From Ascarosepion bandense (taxonomy: Eukaryota; Mollusca; Cephalopoda; Sepiida; Sepiidae): DNA of 64,000 bases. A program made the translations under genes and the position numbers. This document shows, piece by piece, positions 43,519 to 54,399 of this stretch (its first letter is position 1; every line of letters begins with the position of its first letter). The stretch lies in assembly GCA_037127315.1 (NCBI GenBank), contig JBBBDQ010001270.1:2112501-2176500 (forward strand), in the 5' to 3' direction. The notes under the pieces are model-generated. The model was not told the origin of the DNA. It saw only the letters and a program-made list of their open reading frames with translations, and ran no database searches.

Positions 43519-44249
43519 CTAGCAGTATAGCCCGGGTGTAATGAAAGCTTTAAAACTAATCCATGGTCCTGGAGCTCAGACTCTTTGGACGTTGGCACGA
43601 AAGAATAAAAAGCAATAGCTGTTTCCAGTTAAAGCGAAACCGTAGACTGAAAGAAAAATGAATGGACGTAGATCAAATTTTGATTTCCTGGTATCGATAT
43701 CAAATAAGTTTTTTTCGTCGTAAAATGAATTTTGAAGGTTAAATATGTCCTCTGAGTAAATGGTATCATGGCTGAGACTAAGAACTACAATTATACCAAC
43801 TTAGAGCCAAACCCGAAACAAAAACTAAAATAAAAGGGCTGAAAAATATACAGACATACAGGCAGATAAACAGACACACACACAAACATTTTGCTTTTTA
43901 TATGTATATATATTATCGATTTTCTGCACTATTGTAAGAACTGCAACCTTGAAACTTCTGAATATCGTTTCTTATGTCTTTGTCTATGAGTGTATCGAAT
44001 TTGATTAAAATCGGACCACTCGTTCTATAACCCGATTTTTTTGATTATCGATTTTTTTCGATATTTATCGGGGGTACCTCGACACGAAACTTAGCTAAGA
44101 ACATTCGCAGACGCTTATAGTACAACTGTGTAAATTTTCAAGAGAAACGGTTCAGCCGTTTTGGAGTCCATAGGTAACGGACACACACACACACACACAC
44201 ATACACACACACTCACAGAGACAAAATTCCATTTATAAATAAGTTTAGA
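43519..44249 (-). mobile_element. Non-autonomous Helitron with deleted terminal hairpin
   Basis: Minus strand, A|TC...CTAG|T boundaries kept. The usual gcccggcgttgctcgggt near the 3' end is reduced to gcccgggt: the loop and part of one arm are gone. (CA)n at 44180-44205. Confidence 0.82.
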
Positions 44250-44469
44250 TAAATAAATAGCATGACACAGGGAACGAAATTTTTAGCAGCAGACAGTTTT
44301 ATTAGAATAAGAAATCTGAAGACACAGGCTATAAATTTCAAAGACGATAACGAGTAGAAATAAAATTTCTTAAGGGAATGTTTATATATATCCTATTTCC
44401 ATATATACACTATATTATAATGACTGCTATGAATTTATATATATATGATGTATGTATCGATGCAGCAGA

Positions 44470-45045
44470 TAATTTTCTAAACATATACTTTTAAATATAA
44501 CAGGCAATGAATGTCTATTATGTTTAATCCTGAGCCGTTCTAAATATCGTATTTTGGTTTTAGTTTCAAGTGAAAATAAAGACAAAAATTCTCCAACATT
44601 TGGATAATTTTTTATTAATTTGGTTCTAATTATATTTTTTATTATGTTAAACCAACAAATACTAATAATCAAATTAAGCTCATCATATATTATACAAATT
44701 TAAAACAATTGATCTCATAGTCACTAATAACCCTACACCAACACAAATAAATCCTCTACAGAAAAAAAAAATCATATATATATATACTTAAATATAACAG
44801 ACAATGAATGTCTATTATGTTTAATCATGAGCCATTCTAAACATCGTAATTTGAGGTGAAAATTCTCCAACATTTGGATAATTTTTATTATGCTAAGCTC
44901 TCGGCTCATATTTTTTTCTTTATATTCCCCTGAAATTAAAGCCAAAATACGATGTTTAGAACAGCTCATGATTAAACATAATAGACATTCATTGTCTGTT
45001 ATATTTAAGAGTATATATTTAGAATATATATACATATATATATAC
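44470..45045. mobile_element. Penelope-like 3' fragments in mixed orientation
   Basis: 44470-44650 (minus) and 44785-44890 (minus) then 44892-45045 (plus) match the family at 39152-39548. The latter two are head to head and form an inverted pair around 44891. Short (TA)n tracts separate the pieces. Confidence 0.6.
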
Positions 45046-45325
45046 ATATATATATTCCCTCCTGTAATATTCAGGAGTCGAAAATATTTTTTCTCATCTC
45101 TTAATGGAATCTCAAGTGTACATACATTAGTATATATGTTTCCGTCATTTTACACAAATACATATTTTTTTTTCACACTTCGACAACATTATACAAACAA
45201 AGTAAAATAATATGGTACTGTTAAAGAGAAAACACACGGCAAAGAACTTAACCGGTAGTAAAGTTTAAAAAATAGTAGTAAAGAGATATAACTGCTCTTA
45301 TCTCTCTTTCTATGAGCGTGACAAG

Positions 45326-45329
<4 letters not shown>

Positions 45330-45388
<59 letters not shown>

Positions 45389-45470
45389 AAATCGGTCGAG
45401 TTTCGATCCCGGCCAGAAGCAAGTGGATATGTCAAGCCACACTGATGTGCTGTGATATGTAGAGGATTTG
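45330..45470 (+). mobile_element. (TA)n followed by a tRNA-like, hammerhead-family relative
   Basis: (TA)n to 45385, then aatcggtcgagtttcgatcc (B-box-like) and cacactgatgtgctgtgata, which lines up with the H-family around its CTGATGAGCTGTGATA core. The GAAA box and stem III are not recognisable, so it is not a ribozyme now. Confidence 0.5.
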
Positions 45471-46544
45471 GTAAGTGCTTGGTTGATGTGCTTCCGTATT
45501 TTACGGGTATTGCTCTCGAGATTAGTTCCCCCACAAATACCACACAATGTTTTACAATCGCGCAAAAGAAATGGAATAAGTCACAACGAACATTAAACAA
45601 CAAACAATTTAATATGTATAAAATAAAATTAGCATGTGGAAACAAATAAAATACAAGATGTGAAAAATTGCCTTTTGGAAAATAAAGTTTGGCAAGAAGT
45701 TAAATTTGTTTAAAGGTGTGTGTAAGTTTATATTAACGGAGTCCGTAAATAAGTCGTTCTTACTTACATTAAGTTCATCTCGGGTGGCGACAGCTTGTCG
45801 CGTTGATGAAAGAAAGTTTGTCGGGTTTTTCCTTTCACTGCCATCTGTAGCTAGGTCATGAACTTTGGTGTGGAAGAATGACTTGGCCGGACAAAGTATC
45901 GGTTACATGCTGACTTAATGGCTAGCTTGGTGACTGACCTCCTTCTTCCTAACTGTGTGTTATTTATATACCATAATAGTGGATCAAAGAATCTTCCTAA
46001 CATTTAGGTGTGAAGACATTTATTGACCAATCAGATTTGTATTTTACTATTTTGTTTTGGGGCCTAAATATTTTTTGTTAATTGACTTCCGATCCTATTT
46101 TTCTAGAATGTTCTTCTTCTATGTTTTTAGCTGATTGGTTGAGAAATATAAAAATGTAATTTAAATTCTAATGCCGTTTTGATCCAAAATTTCTATAATG
46201 TTTTTATGTATTTTCTTATTGCTTATTTTAATAGAAAAAAAATGTGTATCCCATAGATACAGCGACACGGGATTGTATGTGGATGACTAATATATTATGC
46301 TCTCCTTACGATTGAGCTCTCTAGAGATGAAAATTTTAAAAACAGTTTCCATTTCGGCTATAATGCGTGACTATTCAGAAATGAATTGAGTTCTCTTCTT
46401 CCATTTCGGTAATTTTCGAAACTTTCTGTAACATTGTCTGTTTACATTTGTTTACATTATGATAGATTTCAAAGTAGAAATAGTTATTTTCGAGAATTTG
46501 AAAATTTTATAAAGAAAGCTTAATTTGACTTCGTTTGGACTCTA
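45471..46544. other. Unassigned sequence, LTR-like promoter on minus strand
   Basis: Mostly featureless. On the minus strand gtatataaataacacacagt (about 45974-45955) resembles a TATA box and start site, with GC-richer sequence downstream to 45770. It could be a solo LTR; no terminal repeats found. Confidence 0.25.
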
Positions 46545-46631
46545 AAATCATTCGTGGTCTAGTGCGCTTAGACGTACCAGATCAATTGGTGCCTTCCCCT
46601 ATGTAAATAGGGGTCGTATGTTCGAATCAAA

Positions 46632-46685
<54 letters not shown>
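46545..46685 (+). repeat. tRNA-like fragment plus (TA)n
   Basis: tggtctagtgcgcttagac (A-box-like), a ccccta/tagggg hairpin where a long variable arm would be, and atgttcgaatcaaag (B-box-like). The arms do not fold into a proper tRNA (no U33, weak T-arm). (TA)n at 46636-46685. Confidence 0.4.
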
Positions 46686-46690
<5 letters not shown>

Positions 46691-46880
46691 GGAGTAGATA
46701 GATCCATCTATCGCCCGGTTCACACTCTACCCATGTCTGTTGAACAGGTTAAGAGGCTCATTCCTTGTTCCCTGTTTAGGATGTGGTTTCCGGCTTTCTC
46801 TTTTCCAATCTTTCCACTATTACGTAGCCCCCTGCACATCAGTGGCGTTACCGCCTTGCTCGGGGTCTTATGTTAATAGA
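46686..46880 (+). mobile_element. SINE with LINE-J tail
   Basis: Starts attggagtagatagatcc, has cggttcacactctacc and ccttgttccctgtttaggat, and ends with the LINE-J 3' signature gtagccccctgcacatcagt. The copy at 62354-62555 starts at the same base, implying a defined 5' end. Confidence 0.6.
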
Positions 46881-47771
46881 GAGGACATTTTCCTCCATAT
46901 ATATATAACGTAGAATACTTGATATATAAGCCCGGTAAATTCCAATAGAGACGAACTCAAAAGAACTCTATGTTAAATTTATTTATTTTAACAGAGTAAT
47001 ATAATTAAGAAAAAAAATTAGATACGTATTATCCATGAAATTGTAGAATATGTAAAACATTTTTTTAAGATATATATATATATATATTCAGATAAAACTT
47101 AGTGGGGAAATAGCCATTTTCAACATGTCATTTTAGCGGCATGCATTTTTCGCCCCCTTATAAATAGAGAATGAGGAAAAATTCCAAACCCAGAGGTTAG
47201 CTTAGGTAAAGGAAGAGGCTGGGATGTATTGATTTTCATTGGGTTTAGCTGGGAGAAGGAATTTAGTAGTAATTTCTTCTTGGTATTGGGAGGTATTGGG
47301 CTTGACCCTTGAGTTAGTAGTGGTAGATAGTGGGGACGTAATTGCTTGCCCAAATTAAAAAGAAATCATTGTGCTAATTGGGAAATAGGATATTTATTGT
47401 AATTTCTATGGCGACACATATATATCTTTGTCAATGCAGAAACGAAATATGCAATAGGGTTATAATTTATGATTTACCGAACGGACATTATTTTTTTGTG
47501 CACAGCCTATCTGATATCAATCGCTGAATTATTAAGTTTGAAAAAATAGAAATCATTTGCGTTATCAATTTTGCGCCATTTTTCATATTTATAAAATTAA
47601 TTCATCTTCTGTTTCGTTTTATGTTACTTTTTATTGCTTTTTGTTTTTCTTTTAATAAATGCATTTTTGTTCCAAGCAATTATCTTTGTCTTCGATCGAT
47701 TCTCTTGAGATAGGGACGTCGAAGTCTCCCTTTAATCATGACTCAGCATTCCTCGACTTGGATTTTAGTAA
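46881..47771. other. Unassigned AT-rich sequence
   Basis: No gene recognised. The short frame at 47120-47353 (minus) has no motif or splice signals. (TA)n at 47072-47090. Confidence 0.4.
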
Positions 47772-48033
47772 CCATGAGAGCCGAGTTCGAATTCCAGTTG
47801 AATTTGCTGAATTCATTTACGTCAAATATCCATTGGAAAATGTATTAATCCGTCTCTTCTCACCAGCTATGTGTTACATAACAGGACAGATTATGTTCTA
47901 TAGCCTTGGTTGGTAACCAGACTACGGCAAAAATAATTCTAAACTACTGTGAGAAAATCTTCTGCCTAGTCAGCTATGTCTCTTTCAAGACGTAATTGCC
48001 CAAGCATGTTTTACGTATAGCATTTTACTGAAT
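47772..48033 (+). mobile_element. tRNA-derived SINE, diverged
   Basis: B box (gagttcgaattccag), centre and tail present; the outer head is missing. Confidence 0.8.
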
Positions 48034-48075
48034 CTCCATTAATCTTATTAACACATAGTTGTTCCTTCATTTTGG

Positions 48076-48790
48076 GCTTTCTTCTTCTTCTTCTTCTTCT
48101 TCTTCTTCTTCTTCTTCTTCTTCTTCTTCTTCTTCATGTTCTTCTATGTGACTTTTCCTTTCAAGACGTAGGCGATCATGTCAATCCATGTCTCCCTATC
48201 CCTTAGCACACTTTCTCCTGTAACATTTCGCAATCCCCGTTCTGTCATTCAACTGCTCAGGCCCTTTAAATATGTCACCCGCTGCTTTCCCCTGTCTCTT
48301 TTTTCCTCTATCTGGCCTGTTAGTATCAGATTCTCCAAGCCCTCCTTACTTATTGCATGTCCCAGGAAGTTCAGTTGTCTATTCCTGGTGCTCAATATTA
48401 ATTTCCTTTTCGTTTCCATTCTTTCCAACACCTCGTCATTGCTCACATGCTCGGTCTACGATATCCGCGGCATCCTTCTGTAGAACCACATTTCAGCTGC
48501 TTCAAGTTTTCTCTTCATCTTTGATGGTATTGTCTAGCATTCGCTGCCATATTGAAGAACTGACATCACATAGCAATGTAGTACTCTCTTCTTTGTTTCT
48601 AGTTAAAGTTTCTTGTTTCATAATAATTTATTCAGCTTCTAGAACGCGTTCTTTGCCAATTCGCCTTTGGATCTTTGTGTCGTACTTTCCGTCTTCCGTT
48701 AGAACACTTCCCAGATAATTACATTTTCGTACTTGCTTGATTTTAACATCCCCCACTTGTGTTTTGGACTTTGGGCTGCACTTTTTGCTT
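48076..48790 (-). mobile_element. RTE LINE, 5'-truncated, with (GAA)n tail
   Basis: (TTC)n at 48079-48145 is the tail. Minus-strand reading [60 protein letters not shown]. Upstream part to the palm (gtgcagcccaaagtcc) in other frames. Confidence 0.82.
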
Positions 48791-49092
48791 GCATAAATAT
48801 CCGTTATTTATTTTTAGCGCTAACAATTACCCCTGCAGTAAGGTTGTCTCCCTGTGCCCATTTTTTTAAATATAAATCCTATTTCCACTCCCATTCCGTC
48901 TTGATTTACCATTTTAGCAATTATACATACTTTCCTGATAATTGCTCGTTATGGCACCTAGACTGGTATCGAGATATCATTAATCTACAGTTGAGCCGGT
49001 TAGATGAAGCCGCAAGTTCTACGCTAATAGTTACTTTTTCTCTCACTTCTCGCCTGTGGAATTCTCTTTCAGTTCCATGATTTCCAGCCAAC

Positions 49093-49211
49093 GCTTACGG
49101 CCATATCACGTTGAATACACCGGTTCTCGCTCGATCACCGAAGTTAAGCAACGTTGAGCCTGGTCAGTTCTTAGATGGGTGACCGCTTGGGAATACCAGG
49201 TGCTGTAAGCG
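49093..49211 (+). rRNA. 5S rRNA-derived head of a SINE (not an rDNA gene)
   Basis: Starts exactly at gcttacggccatatcacg and contains ccgatcaccgaagttaagca-type, gatgggtgaccgc and gggaataccaggtgctgta, i.e. the whole 5S including its internal Pol III control region. Several substitutions (for example cgttgagcc for the usual cgtcgggcc), and no terminator T-run follows it, so it acts as a promoter head, not as a ribosomal gene. Confidence 0.85.
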
Positions 49212-49481
49212 TATAGTGACGGAGTTGCGTTGTGGTGCAGTGGATATCGGCTCGGAAAGAGAAATCGGTGAGCCGAGTTCGAATTCCAGTTGAATGCCCT
49301 GCAGTCACTTGCGCGCTGGTACCCTTGGGAAAGGTATTAATCCGTCCTTTCCCTCCAGTTATGGGTTAAATAACAGGGTAGGACTTGGGACCCTGCCCTT
49401 AAACAAATCCCAATGAGACTTGCTCCGTCAGGGAGGAAGCCGGCTCAACCCGACTAGGGTGAATGCGGCATACATACATAC
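49093..49481 (+). mobile_element. Chimeric 5S rRNA-tRNA SINE with 13-bp TSD
   Basis: ATTTCCAGCCAAC at 49080-49092 and 49482-49494 are perfect target-site duplications. Between them, in order: a full 5S rRNA (49093-49211), a 10-bp linker, the tRNA-derived head and adjoining body of the local SINE family (49222-49375), a different 3' tail (gacttgggaccctgccctta to gactagggtgaatgcggc) and (ATAC)n. The whole 389-bp unit therefore moved as one piece. Confidence 0.9.
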
Positions 49482-49678
49482 ATTTCCAGCCAACTTTATT
49501 CTGTAAAAGTTTGAATGGACTGTTAATCGGTATCTATTTTCCTCCGGATTACTATTTTCTCTTTCTGCTAAATATTAATCTTTCAGTTACTAATTTTTCC
49601 CCACTCTGTAACCACTTGTGTTTTAATTACTTCATTGCCAGGAGTACTACCGATTAAAAATTTTAAAAAATCAGCGGT

Positions 49679-49860
49679 TATAGGAAAAAGAGACAGGGGA
49701 AAGCAACGGATAACATATTTGAAGGACCTAATCAGGTGAATGACGGAACGAGGGTTGCATGATGTAACAGGAGAAGGCGTGCTAAGAGCCACCAGGGATA
49801 AGGAAACGTGAAAAGCCATGATCGCCTACGTACTGAAGGGACAGGGCACATAGAAGAAGA
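49679..49860 (+). mobile_element. RTE LINE, extreme 5' truncation
   Basis: Only about 180 bp of 3' end: gaaaaagagacaggggaaag to gggacagggcacatagaaga. Confidence 0.8.
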
Positions 49861-49879
49861 ATGCCGAAATCTAAATATA

Positions 49880-50000
49880 TTTTGCACTATTTTCATTATA
49901 CGAAATGTTGTATTCATATTTAATGCCATATCCACGACGTTTCAGCAGTTGTACGCTTCGGTTTTCTTCAGGAGATATGCATTAGAATTTTGAACCCAAC
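49880..50000 (-). mobile_element. Penelope-like tail motif
   Basis: Minus strand: CATATC, then CTGAAGA, a loop-rich stretch, GCTGAAACGTC, then GATATG. The outer CATATC/GATATG pair with the CTGAAGA...GAAACGTC core resembles a hammerhead with almost no stem III. Confidence 0.4.
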
Positions 50001-50195
50001 ACTTTTTTCCACGGGGGTTGAGTATTCTAATTCCATTTACTGTGACTATTTGAATACAATATATGGTACCTATCGGGGTGTGATGTAGATTATTAGCTAT
50101 ACAGCGCACATAGCAAAAATATCACGGTTAGTGTCTCAATATAGAAATCAACAGTGTGACCTGATGTAGTCTTGGCACAGGTTATCGTTCCGTCT

Positions 50196-51960
50196 TCTTT
50201 TCATGTGCAGTGTCATTTTAGGGCGTAGGCGGTCAAGAACTTTCACTTCTCTCCCAAACCCCGTCCCGGCATCCATTTGCTCAAGCCTATCAAGTATGTC
50301 TTGGGTGGCTTTTCTTTATCTCTCTTTCCCTCTATCCGTCCTGTGAGTATTAAATTCTCTAGGCTCCCTTTCTTCATTACTTGTTCCTGGAAACTCAGCT
50401 GCATTTTCTTGGTGTTAAGTATGGGTTTTCATCTCGTTTGCTTCCTTTCCAACACCTTGTCGTTGCCCACACGCTAGGTCTTTGGCATCTTCATCATCCT
50501 TTTCTCGAACTATATTTCTTCTGTCTCGAGCCTCTTCTTTATCCTTGAGAAGATCCCATAAAATTCGCTACGATAGAGATGGACAGATATCACATAGCAG
50601 TCCAGCACTTTTTTCTTCTTTTCTAATAAGATTTTTCTGTCTCTCAGTACTCTGGTTAGCTTTTGAAATGTGCTCTTGGTCATGCCAATGCAGCTTCGGA
50701 TCTCAGTATCACACTTTACACCATCTGTAAGAACACTTCCCAGGTATTTAAACTTCTTTACTCGTTTTATTTTAGTTTTTCCGACCTATACACAAAGATA
50801 GAAAAAGGCGTAAGACAAGGATGTGTCTTTTCACCGGATTTGTTCAACCTATACAGCGAGAATATTTTGAGGACCCTAGATGACACACCAGGATTTATTA
50901 TTGGAGGCCACAACCTGAACAACATAAGATACGCGGACGATACAGTACTGATTGCGGACACGGAAAGGAAACTGCAAGATCTCATACAGAAAGTAGCAGT
51001 GGAGAGTGACAAGAAGGGACTACAAATAAACTTTAAGAAAACTGAGTGCATGGTCATCAGCAAAAGATACAACCCAAAATGCCAAATACAGGTGGGGGAT
51101 AACAGAATCAAACAAGTCCAAGAATTTAAGTACCTAGGAAGTGTTCTAACAGGAGATGGAAAGTGCGACACGGAGATCCGAAGGCGAATTGGCATGGCAA
51201 AAGACGCGTTCCAGAAGATGATCAAAATACTAACACACAGGAAGATCTCAATAGAAACGAAGAAAAGAGTGCTAGACTGCTACGTGATGTCAGTTCTTCA
51301 GTACGGCTGTGAATGCTGGACAATATCATCGAAAATGAGGACAAAACTGGAAGCGGCCGAAATGTGGTTCTACAGAAGGATGCTACGGATATCGTGGACT
51401 GAGCATACAAGCAACGACGAAGTGTTAGAAAGAATGGCAACAAAAAGGAAATTGATGCTGAGCATCAGGAAGAGACAACTGAAGTTCCTGGGACATGCAA
51501 TGAGGAAGGAGAGCCTGGAGAACCTGATACTGACTGGTCAGATAGAAGGAAGGAGAGACAGAGGAAGGCAGCGGATAACATATCTGCAGAGTCTGATCAG
51601 GTGGATGACGGAACGGGGGTTGCCAGGAGCAACAGGAGCAAACATACTAAGAGCCACAAGGGATAGGGAGACGTGGAGATCCATGATCGCCTACGTCCTG
51701 AAGGGACAGGGCACATAGAAGAAGAAGAAGAAGTTGGCATTTTGGGCTCTTCTTTTTGCTGATGATCTTACACTCAGTTTTCTTGCAGTTAATGCTAATT
51801 CTTTACTTTTTCGCGTTCTCTATCTCTAGGAGGTCCTGCATTTTCCTTTCCGTATATGCTATCAGCCCTGTGTTATCGGCTTATCTTATATTGTTGAGAT
51901 TGTGGCTGCCAATGAGAAATCTTGGCAAGGACTTTATCTCACTAGTCAAATTTTATAAAT
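50196..51960 (-). mobile_element. Old RTE LINE copy, interrupted
   Basis: Diverged minus-strand RTE: 3' end near 50196, body to 50787, then resumed at 51734 (ttggcattttgggctcttct) to about 51960. The break holds the young plus-strand copy 50788-51733. No TSD longer than 1-2 bp is visible at this junction. Confidence 0.75.
50788..51733 (+). mobile_element. Young RTE LINE, best-preserved copy (open frame)
   Basis: Open through to its stop at 51718 (the frame starts upstream in the antisense copy). Order: [20 protein letters not shown] (RT motif B), [18 protein letters not shown] (motif C with both Asp), [94 protein letters not shown]. Only fingers/motif A and the endonuclease are missing. The C-terminal GRRDRGRQR...W pattern is shared with BovB-like RTE elements. 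Ends gggcacatag(GAA)n. Confidence 0.9.
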
Positions 51961-52329
51961 TGTGGGCCATTGGTAGCCTAACGTATGTATAAGGTGTCAA
52001 GCTATAAGGTTGGTTTAAGCCCAACACAGAATTTTGAGCTAAAAATCCTAAGGTCGACTTGTAACCCAAGTCGACTCGAAGCCCAGGTCAACTTGTACGG
52101 CACAACTTATGCAATTTAATTTATCCATGTGATGACGCTTTTCTCTTCCACTGAACCGTAGTATGTGATGTTCGCTTCACCCGAGTCAGGGAATAAATTC
52201 GCAAATCTCTGGTGGCTTGATTCCTTAACCCACTTTATTATAAAGCCAAACTCCTGAGGTTCTCTTCTACTTGAATATTTTATTTTCTCGCACTGTGGTA
52301 TTTTCATCCGTGTACTTGCTTACCTCATA
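51961..52329. other. Unassigned intronic sequence
   Basis: No gene or repeat recognised. Confidence 0.4.
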
Positions 52330-52500
52330 GCTACAATCTGCAAAAGTTTAAATGTAATGTCAATTGCTATCTTCTACCTTTTTGAATCCCATCCAACTCT
52401 TACCCTTTCTTCATGTAACTTGTCTTTTCTTTCACTGACCCCCTCCCCCATACTCATCAGTGGCGCCCCAGCCTTGCTTGGAGGGAAATGAATAATAATA
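52330..52500 (+). mobile_element. LINE-J 3'-end fragment
   Basis: ctgcaaaagtttaaatgtaa to actcatcagtggcgcccc and a gaaatgaataataataaaa tail. Confidence 0.6.
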
Positions 52501-52779
52501 AAAAATAAATAAATAAAAAGTAAAATACTACAGCTGGCTAAACCATATCTAAGATTACCCTAACGTATTGTCCCGGAAAATGTTAAATAACCTAAAAAAA
52601 TAAAACCAAGAAAAAGATTTGTAGATCCAACAAATAAACCTGAAATTTTAGACCAGGGGTCGGCAACCTTTAGCTAAGTATGTGCCGATTTAGGGTTTTA
52701 AAATCATTCAGTGTGCCAACAGCATACGTATTTTTATACAAGCTCAATATACCTTTTTTATTTCTTTATAATCACGACT

Positions 52780-53175
52780 ATTGACTTTACATTTAAATTC
52801 TTGGAGATTGAGGGAACAAGTAAACGGGAGGGAACACAGGCGGGAAGTGCGAGAAAAGAATCCGCTGGAGTAGAATTTGGGTTTGCATTTTATTGGTTTG
52901 TTAATCTTGTGACTCGTACAAATTCTTATATAGGGGTGGGGGTAGCACCAGAGAGCTAAGTTCATTGGAGCATAATCCGTGAAACAATTTGTAGAAGAGA
53001 CAAAAAGAAGCCTCATTTCGTCGATGAGAAAGTGACTGTGTCTGAGCCGCCAAGCTGGGATCGATCACATTACAGATTCTCCGTTGGATTTTGTCAAGGA
53101 CCCCTAGGTGGATAGCCGGTGTACCCGACCAGATATGGCAGCAGTATTCAATGCACGGGTGGATGGTCTGTTCTA
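52780..53175 (-). mobile_element. LINE-J fragment
   Basis: Minus strand: HPCIEYCCHIWSGTPAIHLG, VLDKIQRRICNVIDPSLAAQ, LFYKLFHGLCSNELSSLVLP, then FFSRTSRL. The 3' UTR is missing. 53176-53546 has no other content. Confidence 0.75.
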
Positions 53176-53557
53176 CAATATATTTTATATAGTAATGTAT
53201 ACAATAATATGTAAACCACATGAATAGTAATAAAATGCTTTTAAAAGTTTTTTTTTTTAGTTTTTATTATTAATTGGAGACTTGCCCTTGCATAGGTATT
53301 AGCCAATTGTTCAATATCGGCAATATAATTTGTTAATTTTAGTTAAGCGAAATTTTCTAAATGTTCTGGTATTAGGTAACTTCGTTATGGACTTAACACT
53401 GCTTTCAGGTGAGAAAAAAATGCTCACAGAAATAAGTTGAACCCAAAACTTGAAAGAAGAGCAAACGCAATTTCTTGCCGGTTCGGGTCATTCACGAGTA
53501 TTTTGTACTGTAGTCTTAGGGCTGCTTTACCTTGCCATTTAACACTTAGCTAGCAGT

Positions 53558-53888
53558 CAGTTAAGTGCCATACTTAATACACGCTTGGGCGATCATGTCT
53601 CGAAAGAGACATGACTGACTGGGCAGAAGATTATCCCGCAGTAGGTTGCCATTGCTTTCTGCGGTAGACAGGTTGCCGACCAAAGCTATAGAACCCAATC
53701 TGTTCTGTTATTTAACCCATAACTGGAAGGACTATAGAACCCAATCTGTCCTGTTATTTAACCCATAACTGGAAGGAATAGACGGATTAATACATTTCCC
53801 AAGGGTATTTGCGCGTAAGTGAATACAATGGATTCAACTGGAATTTGAACTCGGCTCCCCGATATCCACTGTACCACAACGCACATCC
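53558..53888 (-). mobile_element. tRNA-derived SINE with 11-bp TSD and internal duplication
   Basis: TAGCTAGCAGT at 53547-53557 and 53889-53899. Full-length minus-strand copy, except that the 46-bp segment starting ctatagaacccaatctgt is present twice in tandem (53686 and 53732). Confidence 0.92.
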
Positions 53889-54129
53889 TAGCTAGCAGTA
53901 AAAGACTTGAATTCACGTTTCTATTATATACTTAGCGCCAAAGTAAACGCAAAATGCGATTTAAATCTATGACCGAAAAGATGATCTTGTTGCCAGGTAT
54001 GTCTCCCCGCACCGTAAAATTGATCGCTTTCTTTTGTTCGGCCTCAGTCGTGGTTATAGACTCCAGAAACCCGCAACTAATTCTAAACGTTATCATCATT
54101 TTAATAGCTCTATGGTATGCGCCTTTCCA

Positions 54130-54335
54130 GATTAACGCAACAGTTGTTTTTTTTCTATTAGACTGGTTTGCCAAACACAAAAAGTCTGCCCAGTAATTTG
54201 ACGCATAGATGATGAAAGAGAAGAAAAGAATGATTAAATATCTTTCCCAAGGGTATTTATTCGAAGGTAACCATAACAATCTCCCGATAGAAATCGAACC
54301 TGCAAACCTCCATTCCCAAGCCTCGACAACAGCAT
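54130..54335 (-). mobile_element. Diverged SINE sharing the central domain
   Basis: Minus strand: gcaggttcgatttctatcgg (B box), aaatacccttgggaaagata, then tactgggcagactttttg and ttggcaaaccagtcta. The head differs from the common SINE, while the centre motifs follow the same order. Confidence 0.6.
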
Positions 54336-54399
54336 ACGTATTTTTATACAAGTCAGTATACCTTTTCTACAATATATTTTATACAGTATTATAAAGATA

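Noticed and set aside
45248..45645. Minus-strand frames crossing YIYIYI
   Set aside because: Frames are opened by (TA)n; no motif in the flanking parts.
46545..46635. tRNA with long variable arm and TCA anticodon (selenocysteine-like)
   Set aside because: Lacks U33, T-arm does not pair, no acceptor stem; better explained as SINE debris.
49093..49211. Functional 5S rRNA gene
   Set aside because: Lies inside a TSD-bounded retroposon, has several substitutions at conserved sites and no T-run terminator after it.
50663..50787. Upstream start of the 351-codon frame as a real protein N-terminus
   Set aside because: These codons read the antisense strand of an older RTE copy; the coding element begins near 50788.
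53954..54196. Plus-strand 80-codon hydrophobic frame
   Set aside because: Overlaps SINE sequence on the opposite strand and has no motif, start context or conservation to support it.
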